A stretch of 46,006 nucleotides of DNA. It comes from Prochloron didemni P4-Papua_New_Guinea (GTDB lineage Bacteria; Cyanobacteriota; Cyanobacteriia; Cyanobacteriales; Prochloraceae). The translations under genes and the position numbers were made by a program. Location: contig JH610998.1 of assembly GCA_000252485.1 (NCBI GenBank), positions 1 to 46,006 of the forward strand, given 5' to 3'. The notes beneath the pieces were generated by a model. The model had not been told where the DNA came from and searched no databases. It saw only the letters and a program-made list of their open reading frames with translations. Shown here piece after piece: positions 40,263-46,006 of the stretch. Position 1 is the stretch's first letter. Each line of letters opens with the position of its first letter.

Positions 40263-40735
40263 TCTGAGTGGCATAACCCACATTCGGTACTCATTATTTA
40301 ATATAAAATGAAGTGCCGAATGTCAGTTAGACAATAACAGGTATTGTTGGGTGCGGTCACAAACAGTTGAATTGTATATTCTCAATAGTCACGGCTTACC
40401 CGCGATTGTTAGGCAGCCCAGAGGGCTACCCCACAATTGATAAATAGATATTTAGTCCCAAACAACTACTTTTGACCACACCCGGTATTGTTTTTTCCAG
40501 TTTAACCAAGATAGGACTTACGCAAATAGCTCTCTTGTACCGGGTTTCTGACTTGGATAAAACGGCTCAAATTAAGATTTTTCCTATTTATACAAAAATA
40601 CTTCATCGGCTGGCTCACTTTTATGTAAAGCGTGCATGCACATTTTTCTTATCAACCTCTTAATTGTTCATTGTTAATTGTTCATTGTTCATTGCTATAC
40701 TTCTGAATGAAACCTCGCAATGGGAGAACATAGGC
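40263..40735. repeat. MITE cluster upstream of pdxJ
   Basis: No gene. Contains the MITE-A at 40349-40483 (separate entry), a truncated MITE-D from AGGACTTACGCA (40513) to about 40582, and a reversed MITE-C fragment (about 40590-40698) ending TTGCTATA, whose CATTGTTAATTGTTCATTG run provides an in-frame upstream ATG for pdxJ. Confidence 0.65.
40349..40483. mobile_element. MITE-A with 9-bp target duplication
   Basis: A 135-bp element with ends GGGTGCGGTCACAA and TTTTGACCACACCC, flanked by perfect GGTATTGTT repeats at 40340-40348 and 40484-40492. Second independent example (with 21776-21900) of a 9-bp duplication for this family. Confidence 0.85.
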
Positions 40736-41458
40736 GTGCTTACCCTGGGGGTCAATATAGACCACGTTGCCACAATTCGGCAGGCGCGACGAACGGTAGA
40801 ACCGGATCCTATCCCTGCAGCAGTCTTGGCAGAACTGGGCGGTGCTGATGGCATTACCGTTCATCTGCGGGAAGATCGCCGTCACATTCAAGACCGAGAC
40901 GTGCGCTTGCTGCGTGAAACAGTGCGAAGTCATTTAAACTTAGAAATGGCGAGTACTGATGAAATGGTGGCGATCGCCCTGGACATCAAACCAGACTACG
41001 TCACCTTAGTACCGGAAAAACGAGAAGAAGTAACTACAGAAGGCGGGTTAAATCTAACCGGGGATTTAGAACGCTTTACGAAAATAGTAGAGCAGTTACA
41101 AGGAGCAGGGATTCCGGTCAGCTGGTTTATAGATCCAGCTCCCGAACAAATCGAAGCAGCAGCAGAGACTAAAGCCAAGTTCATCGAACTGCACACGGGA
41201 TCCTATGCTAATGCTACCGATGAAGAAAAACGGCAAGAAGAATTATTACTCTTGCATCAAGCATGTCAACAAGCCATGACATCTGGGTTGCGAGTCAATG
41301 CCGGTCATGGTTTAACCTATGGGAACGTTTACCCTGTTGCTTCCATCCCCGGTATGGAAGAATTAAACATTGGTCATAGCATTATCAGTCGTGCCGTTCT
41401 AGTAGGGATGGAACGAGCCGTGGGAGAAATGAAGCTTGCCATGTACGGTAATAGGTGA
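40736..41458 (+). CDS. pdxJ: Pyridoxine 5'-phosphate synthase
   Basis: A 240-aa TIM-barrel enzyme that condenses 3-amino-2-oxopropyl phosphate with 1-deoxyxylulose 5-phosphate to make pyridoxine 5'-phosphate (DXP-dependent vitamin B6 route). Start GTG 40736 gives the canonical [19 protein letters not shown], preceded by GGGAG; 24 upstream codons from 40664 ([13 protein letters not shown]...) are read from a MITE-C. Signature blocks: [49 protein letters not shown] and [12 protein letters not shown]. Length is normal. Confidence 0.95.
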   Translation: MLTLGVNIDHVATIRQARRTVEPDPIPAAVLAELGGADGITVHLREDRRHIQDRDVRLLRETVRSHLNLEMASTDEMVAIALDIKPDYVTLVPEKREEVTTEGGLNLTGDLERFTKIVEQLQGAGIPVSWFIDPAPEQIEAAAETKAKFIELHTGSYANATDEEKRQEELLLLHQACQQAMTSGLRVNAGHGLTYGNVYPVASIPGMEELNIGHSIISRAVLVGMERAVGEMKLAMYGNR

Positions 41459-41489
41459 GACAATATTTCTGATCTCCCTCTATCTACAG

Positions 41490-41751
41490 TTCTAACAACA
41501 AACAACAAACAACAAACTATGATTGAATGAATACTATGATGGAAAACAGCAACCAAAATTCATAAACAACAAACAACAAACAACAAACTATGATTGAATG
41601 AATACTATGATGGAAAACAGCAGGCAAAATTCATAAACAACAAACAACAAACAACAAACTATGATTGAATGAATACTATGATGGAAAACAGCAACCAAAA
41701 TTCATAAACAACAAACAACAAACAACAAACAACAAACAACAAACAACCAAC
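41490..41751 (+). repeat. 71-bp tandem repeat leader before ycf54
   Basis: Units start at 41519, 41590 and 41661 (period exactly 71 bp): ATGATTGAATGAATACTATG, ATGGAAAACAGCAACC, then an ACAACAAACAACAAAC tail. The array runs straight into ATG 41752. It is closely related to the 85-bp array before the Uma2 gene (28301-28551). Confidence 0.8.
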
Positions 41752-42084
41752 ATGACAACTTATTACTACGTTCTAGCTAGCAAACGTTTTCTCGTAGACG
41801 AAGAACCCTTAGAAGAAGTTCTCAGAGAACGGACCAAAAACTATGAGAGCAAAAACAAAGAAATTGACTTTTGGTTCGTAGAACAACCTGCTTTTTTAGA
41901 AGCCCCAGAACTAGCAGAAGTAAAAGCTAAATGTCCTAAAGAACCAACAGCAGCAATAATTTCTACCGACTCCCAGTTTATTACTTGGTTGAAGCTGCGC
42001 TTAGAATATGTAGCGAAAGGAGAGTTTCAAGCTCCTTCAGAAACCATTCCTGATGCTATTGCTTCCTTAGCTTCAGTTGCTTAA
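41752..42084 (+). CDS. ycf54: Ycf54, Mg-protoporphyrin IX monomethyl ester cyclase factor
   Basis: A 110-aa protein. MTTYYYVLASKRFLVDEEPL, KEIDFWFVEQPAFLEAPELA, and AAIISTDSQFITWLKLRLEY followed by GEFQAPSETIPD are diagnostic of Ycf54, which associates with and is needed for the aerobic cyclase AcsF that forms ring E of chlorophyll. ATG 41752 matches the family start; 29 upstream codons come from the repeat array. It is monocistronic, downstream of pdxJ in the same direction but with 293 bp of repeats between. Confidence 0.93.
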   Translation: MTTYYYVLASKRFLVDEEPLEEVLRERTKNYESKNKEIDFWFVEQPAFLEAPELAEVKAKCPKEPTAAIISTDSQFITWLKLRLEYVAKGEFQAPSETIPDAIASLASVA

Positions 42085-42407
42085 AATCAACTTGTACCTT
42101 ATAATTTGAGAAGGACAGATAAGTTTAATTTTTATAATGCTTCGCAAGTAATCATTAGGTTGAGTTGAGTGAAGTGGAAACCCAACACAAGTATTCTTGG
42201 TTGTTGGGTTTCTTCACCTACCATCTAATCAATTAACAAAATATAGCGCTTCGCGCTGGTGTCGTTACATGCTATATTTTTAAGACAAAAGTGCTGCATC
42301 TGCTGCATCACCTTTGTACAAAGCCAAAGGGTTATTTTTCTTATTAATCTCTTAATTGCCTGCACTGAGCGTAGCCGAAGTGTTCATTGTTAATTGTTAA
42401 TTGCTCA
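42085..42407. repeat. GTTGGGTTT inverted repeat and diverged MITE-C
   Basis: No gene. A GAAACCCAACAC/GTTGGGTTTC inverted pair near 42176-42212, then a MITE-C in reverse (TATAGCGCTTCGCGCTGGTG at 42242 to about 42414) with a GCACTGAGCGTAGCCGAAGTG repeat nested near 42362. Confidence 0.6.
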
Positions 42408-42647
42408 TTGTTATTTGAATCTTTACCTGACGAACAAATCTTAGCACTCTGCAATCTTCAAATGGACTCTCAAGAACAAGAGAATCTGAGGGATTTATTA
42501 GTTCGCAATCGGGAAGGACAACTTTCTGAAGTTGAGGTAAATCAACTTGATGCCCTCATGGAAGTCTATCGACAGGGTTTAGTTCGCAAGGCTAAAGCTT
42601 TGAAGGTTGCTGTCAGTCGCGGTTTAAAACCTGGTTTAGATCGGTAA
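42408..42647 (+). CDS. Antitoxin-like small protein upstream of HNH remnant
   Basis: 79 codons if begun at TTG 42408; the open frame reaches 42387 but there it is MITE-C sequence. FESLPDEQILALCNLQMDSQ, then EQENLRDLLVRNREGQLSEV and EVYRQGLVRKAKALKVAVSR, is a helical protein type common in cyanobacteria, usually placed immediately before a short HNH endonuclease gene. Its natural start appears to have been replaced by the MITE-C, so expression is uncertain. An HNH remnant follows 2 bp after the stop. Confidence 0.6.
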   Translation: MLFESLPDEQILALCNLQMDSQEQENLRDLLVRNREGQLSEVEVNQLDALMEVYRQGLVRKAKALKVAVSRGLKPGLDR

Positions 42648-42649
42648 TT

Positions 42650-42778
42650 ATGAGCAGTTATATTTCAGTAGAGTTACAAAAGCGAATTCGTTTTGCTGCT
42701 CGCGATCGCCATCCAGCAAGAGTTAGCTGTTGGTGTTGGGTTTCCTGCTTCGACCGAGTTGCTAAAATGGTTAGATAG
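42650..42778 (+). pseudogene. HNH endonuclease, 5' remnant
   Basis: From ATG 42650: MSSYISVELQKRIRFAARDR matches the N-terminus of small cyanobacterial HNH endonucleases (M-x-x-Y-I-S-x-x-L-x-x-x-V/I-R-x-R-A-x-x-R-C-x-Y-C), but at the point where the first zinc/HNH cysteines belong the sequence switches to HPARVSCWCWVSCF and stops at 42778. In another frame 42711-42780 reads IQQELAVGVGFPASTELLKW, which looks like a piece of a different gene. So the nuclease has been broken by recombination. Confidence 0.6.
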
Positions 42779-43265
42779 ATTTGCAAATTAAAATAATTAA
42801 TGCAAGAAAATATGAACAAAGAGCTTTTAAAGAGAACCCTTGGGCGGTGCGCACTTTATTTAGAAGTTTTGGAATATTTTTGTAGGGTGGGCATCGCCCA
42901 CCATTGGGTGTGGTCAAAAGTAGTTGTTTGGGGCTAAATATGTATTTGTTAATTGTGGGGTAGCCCTCTGGGCTGCTGACTTATATGTTAAAAGTCCCCC
43001 TTTGGTAAGGGGGATTTAGGGGGATAGTAGCAACCATTTTCAGATTTGATATAACATAAACAAAAATAATCTCTTGCGTAGGGTCGTGGCAAAAAATGGT
43101 CTTTTCGTAGGTTGGGTAGAGCGATAGCGAAACCCAACACAATTTGCTTGGTGGTGTTGGGTTTCGTTGCCTCAACCCAACCTACAATCTACTCATCAAC
43201 CTCTTAATTGTTAATTGTTAATTGTTAATTGTTAATTGTTAATTGTTCATTGCTCATTGTTCTAG
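42779..43265. repeat. Repeat block 3' of the NACHT gene
   Basis: No gene. In order: GTAGGGTGGGCATCGCCCACC palindrome (42882), one half of a MITE-A (GGGTGTGGTCAAAA at 42905 to the GTAGCCCTCTGGGCTGCTGA near 42981), the TCCCCCTTTGGTAAGGGGG palindrome (42995), GTAGGTTGGGTAGAGCGATA facing CTCAACCCAACCTAC (43107-43187), and an AATTGTTAATTGTT tandem run ending at the NACHT stop. Confidence 0.65.
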
Positions 43266-45641
43266 TTAGGATTTTGATTTTCTTTTCTCTATTTCAGCTA
43301 TAGGTAACAAGATGGTATCTTCTATTTCCTCACGAACTTGACGACTCACATAGCAATCTTTATTTAGACAATCAACTAATAACATGTTAGCATTATAATA
43401 CTGCCAAAGCAATTCTTGTTGTTGGTCGTTGAATTGCCAATCATGACCAATATTGCGATATTTAATCATTCCCATTCTTAATTCCTCGAGCCAAGTTTTC
43501 CCATTTAATTGCCACCATTCTGTAAATTTAGATAATTCCTCATCTAATTCATCTAATTCATCTAATTCAGGTAATTTCTCGTTGAGATGTTTTAACCATT
43601 GCTTTTGGCCATGGTCTAAATTATTCTCTAGCAAAGAGTTATTAAACATCTTGAAATCTATAATTGGACTAAAATCATTTATTGATAAAAAACTAAGCCA
43701 ACAATAAAAAATAAAGTTTATATCAATTTCAGACTTGTAATTGATATTCTTAGTTATTTTGCTCCACCCTTTTACAGTATATGATTGGCTTATAATTTCC
43801 CCATCACTAAAAGACATTCCTACTCCAATAGGCTCAAGTTGATTGGGAACAGATAAGAAAGACAATTGTAATATTTTTTCTTTAATTGTCAAACCAAAAT
43901 AACAATTTTTCATACACCATGTCAAAAACTCTTGTAACTTATCATCTTTAGCTATAATTGGCTCGATTTTCTCTTTCATCAACTTAAAGAAAAAATCTGC
44001 ACTATCCAACATCTCAACTACAAGAAAAAACACTTCTCTCCACCTTGTCTCCGTCAAACGACTCACCAAACTTCTTAAACCCTGTTCCAACTTCTGCGGT
44101 TCAGAAATACTCGCAATCTTTCTCGCAGCAAAATACTCTTGAAAAGTCAAATGAGAAAAAGAATAAATCCCCTTAGCTCTTTCCACCAACAATCCATGTT
44201 GGGACTCAATAGATTTCAAAATTGCCTCGCTATCCAATTGTAAAGCTTCTGGGTCAGTTTTCCCATCCGGTAAATTATAGATATAATCCCCAATATAACG
44301 CTCTACTCGCCTTTGTTTAAAGAAATAATCCCCAGCTTCAAAAGTAGTCCAAGCTATTTGACTGAGTAAATCTTCCTTGCGCTTTAAAGATAATCTCTGA
44401 TAAACTAGGTCTCGCTCTATATTTCTTTTTCCATCCCATTTTTTCAACAACACATCAATCCCTTCCTTATACAACTCGGAACGATTTTGAGGAAAATTGG
44501 CTGTTTCCCCAAACACCAAACACAACAAGGTCAATAACAGAGGATTGCTAGCTAACTCTAGAATGGGTTTATTTTCCTCTTGTTTCAACTTCTTAAGAAA
44601 AAGCTCCCCTTTTTTCTCATCTTGCAACTGAAACCATTTATTAGCAAAGGTCTCAACCTGTTGCTTATCAAAATCCGCAACTTCCACTTCAGTAAATCCT
44701 TCAAAGGTATACTCTTTAGCTGCAATGCGACAAGTAATGACAAAACAGTTGTTAGAATAAAAATCCGCTAAACTCTGAATTTGCTGAATGACTCCATGAC
44801 TGTCCTTTTGTCTTACTTCATCCAAACCATCCAGTAAAATTAATAGTCTTCCTCCTGCCAAGAGACTAGTTATTTCTGTCTCAGAGACTTGATAATGAGT
44901 TAAGAACTGCTGGATGAAAGTGAGTAAATTGGGTTGATGCTCAATTTCGGCAAAATCCTTGAGAGGAATAAAAATTGGTACTCTGTTTTCTGGGAACTTT
45001 CCCCCAATAGATTCCATGGCTAAATACTTCAAAAAAGTGGTCTTGCCCGAACCCGGTTTCCCCCAAATCATCAACTTAGAATATTGTTTTACTACTTCTA
45101 AACCCGGGACTCGCTGCTCGGCAATGCCAAACAGTCCGCAACGGTCCAAGTTTTTTTCCTGATTTAAACTTTCTTGTAATTGAGCTAATTCCAAGCGCCT
45201 GGTTGCCGTAATCTTTTCTAAGATGTTGACGTTGGTGTAAATTTCTCCCAGTTTAATAGCCTGTGTCATATCCAGCACTCGCATGGTTCCGCAACGCTGT
45301 TTAATGTCCTCGCCTACTTTATCTCTCACTTCTTGCACTAGGACATCAAGATTTTTATCTTCATCTTCATTAACAGGAAAGTTAGATTGTTTATACTTCT
45401 TCCAGAGAAAATCGTGCAGTTTGCGGGATTTATTCGGTCCCTTGCCCCCAATACTGAATTTCTTATATACTCCGCTCATGCGAGTGCGGAAAGCATTAGG
45501 AGTGATATGAAGTGTTTCTGCAACTGTTGCTTGGCTTTGATCCGGATTACTATAGCGTTCTAGAAAAGCTTCTCTTTGTTCTTCTGAAAGGTGGTACTCA
45601 GTCGCTACGTTACCGAGAAAATCTTGAGGAAAGGGTTCCAT
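43266..45641 (-). CDS. NACHT-domain STAND ATPase with N-terminal HTH-like domain
   Basis: A 791-aa protein. Residues 1-90 (EYHLSEEQREAFLERYSNPD, then QSQATVAETLHITPNAFRTR, MSGVYKKFSIGGKGPNKSRK) form a helix-turn-helix-like domain. The NACHT core has Walker A LMIWGKPGSGKTTFLKYLAM (194-202 core), Walker B LLILLDGLDEV (266-276), a sensor FVITCRIAAKEY and the LPLLLTLLCLVF-like SNPLLLTLLCLVFGE helix. The C-terminal half is helical without obvious LRR, TPR or WD40 repeats; SHLTFQEYFAARKI is the usual end of NACHT-associated helices. An acidic DELDELDELDEELSK run is near the end. NACHT proteins are ATP-dependent switches, many of them antiphage in bacteria. Confidence 0.85.
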   Translation of the reverse strand: MEPFPQDFLGNVATEYHLSEEQREAFLERYSNPDQSQATVAETLHITPNAFRTRMSGVYKKFSIGGKGPNKSRKLHDFLWKKYKQSNFPVNEDEDKNLDVLVQEVRDKVGEDIKQRCGTMRVLDMTQAIKLGEIYTNVNILEKITATRRLELAQLQESLNQEKNLDRCGLFGIAEQRVPGLEVVKQYSKLMIWGKPGSGKTTFLKYLAMESIGGKFPENRVPIFIPLKDFAEIEHQPNLLTFIQQFLTHYQVSETEITSLLAGGRLLILLDGLDEVRQKDSHGVIQQIQSLADFYSNNCFVITCRIAAKEYTFEGFTEVEVADFDKQQVETFANKWFQLQDEKKGELFLKKLKQEENKPILELASNPLLLTLLCLVFGETANFPQNRSELYKEGIDVLLKKWDGKRNIERDLVYQRLSLKRKEDLLSQIAWTTFEAGDYFFKQRRVERYIGDYIYNLPDGKTDPEALQLDSEAILKSIESQHGLLVERAKGIYSFSHLTFQEYFAARKIASISEPQKLEQGLRSLVSRLTETRWREVFFLVVEMLDSADFFFKLMKEKIEPIIAKDDKLQEFLTWCMKNCYFGLTIKEKILQLSFLSVPNQLEPIGVGMSFSDGEIISQSYTVKGWSKITKNINYKSEIDINFIFYCWLSFLSINDFSPIIDFKMFNNSLLENNLDHGQKQWLKHLNEKLPELDELDELDEELSKFTEWWQLNGKTWLEELRMGMIKYRNIGHDWQFNDQQQELLWQYYNANMLLVDCLNKDCYVSRQVREEIEDTILLPIAEIEKRKSKS

Positions 45642-45682
45642 TGGGTAATAACTAAATCCATAGGGAATTTGTTCTTGAGTCT

Positions 45683-45719
45683 ATGTTAGTCTATGTTAGT
45701 CTATGTTAGCCTATATTTG
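45683..45719. promoter_or_regulatory. Four ATGTTAG-type repeats, 10-bp period (candidate operator)
   Basis: ATGTTAG at 45683, 45693 and 45703 and a weaker ATATTTG at 45713, each one helical turn apart. It lies 42 bp upstream of the NACHT start (45641) and 61 bp upstream of the divergent small gene (45780), so it can control both. Same motif, period and orientation as 35193-35229 at the relic NACHT locus. Confidence 0.7.
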
Positions 45720-45779
45720 AGAGTTTTCGCGCCCATCTCCTTGTCACACTAAATATAGTTGAGCGAAAAGGAGGCGCTG

Positions 45780-45926
45780 ATGGAGGATATATTGATTCTC
45801 ATCAGAAATACTTTCATTAGTTGGTTAGTTGTGTTTGTGTTAAATTGGATTGTAGAGAAAATAAAGAACTATCTCAAAAAGATTCGCTCTGGGGTGCCCC
45901 CTTCCGAAAGTCCGGAAACACAATAG
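45780..45926 (+). CDS. 48-aa single-helix membrane protein, divergent from NACHT
   Basis: A short gene from ATG 45780 with a strong AAGGAGG site (45768-45774) six bases upstream. Sequence features: MEDILILIRNTFISW, a hydrophobic helix about 12-26 (FISWLVVFVLNWIV), a basic EKIKNYLKKIRS and a polar tail PPSESPETQ. It is divergently oriented from the NACHT gene with the 10-bp repeat array between them. The good ribosome-binding site and membrane-helix-plus-basic layout support a real gene. A partner or effector role is inferred only from position. Confidence 0.6.
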   Translation: MEDILILIRNTFISWLVVFVLNWIVEKIKNYLKKIRSGVPPSESPETQ

Positions 45927-46006
45927 AATATTTGGAAGTGCAACTGCACTTCCTAGCTGATTGATTAATTGAATAATGAATAGGTTGCTATCCCCCCTCC
46001 CCCCCC
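45927..46006. other. Window end, no gene seen
   Basis: Short interval with GAAGTGCAACTGCACTTC (45934-45951), a palindrome that could act as a terminator hairpin for the 48-aa gene although no T-run follows. It ends in CCCCCCTCCCCCCC, possibly a contig edge. Confidence 0.45.

Noticed and set aside
42650-42778. Functional HNH endonuclease
   Set aside because: The homology stops before the metal-binding and catalytic residues.

Overview
The window looks like chromosome from a filamentous, repeat-rich cyanobacterium (Oscillatoriales type; genus not determinable by eye). Evidence: abundant GCGATCGC (HIP1-like) octamers, the cyanobacterial ATP synthase order atp1-a-c-b'-b-delta-alpha-gamma, a plant-type [2Fe-2S] ferredoxin, the chlorophyll cyclase factor Ycf54, and intergenic regions packed with short palindromes, MITE-like elements and AACAAC/AACAATG tandem repeats. 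No rRNA, tRNA or CRISPR array was seen.

Layout. 0.5-6.6 kb: a small HTH protein, a SHOCT membrane protein, an overlapping pair on the minus strand (AGE-like alpha/alpha-barrel protein and DJ-1/PfpI protein) and a small conserved cyanobacterial protein. 6.9-7.2 kb: an IscB-type element without its nuclease gene, i.e. an orphan omega-RNA locus directly in front of atp1. 7.2-13.3 kb: the ATP synthase operon. 13.4-15.8 kb: an NB-ARC STAND ATPase between two direct repeats, each carrying a small divergent membrane-protein gene. 16.5-19.5 kb: an intact IscB with its omega-RNA, then an orphan C5 DNA methyltransferase. 19.9-23.4 kb: orphan ParA, a 5'-truncated YdjM-like membrane protein and several antitoxin-like genes without toxins. 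23.8-26.2 kb: recJ. 26.6-29.8 kb: a hicA pseudogene, a Ser/Thr kinase truncated next to xisH-xisI, a Uma2-family gene and a 47-aa ORF. 29.8-34.6 kb: Gfo/Idh/MocA oxidoreductase, ferredoxin, DUF790/Bax1-like nuclease, CtpA-type protease, Nudix hydrolase. 34.7-37.0 kb: a NACHT gene whose core is deleted, then a duplicated cassette of ribbon-helix-helix and two-helix membrane proteins. 37.2-42.1 kb: uvrB, a GNRPI-repeat protein, pdxJ and ycf54. 42.4-45.9 kb: an antitoxin-like gene with an HNH remnant, a full NACHT ATPase and a divergent 48-aa membrane protein.

How the parts fit. Housekeeping genes (ATP synthase, recJ, uvrB, pdxJ, ycf54, ferredoxin) alternate with defence-like and mobile islands. 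The most interesting pattern is a STAND ATPase (NB-ARC or NACHT, each with an N-terminal helix-turn-helix-like domain) placed head-to-head with small predicted membrane proteins, seen at 13.4-15.2, 34.7-37.0 and 43.3-45.9 kb. The two NACHT loci also share a four-fold, exactly 10-bp-spaced ATGTYAG array upstream, a candidate operator for the N-terminal domain. Several MITE families are recognisable, one with two insertions flanked by perfect 9-bp target duplications. MITEs have supplied new 5' or 3' ends to several reading frames.
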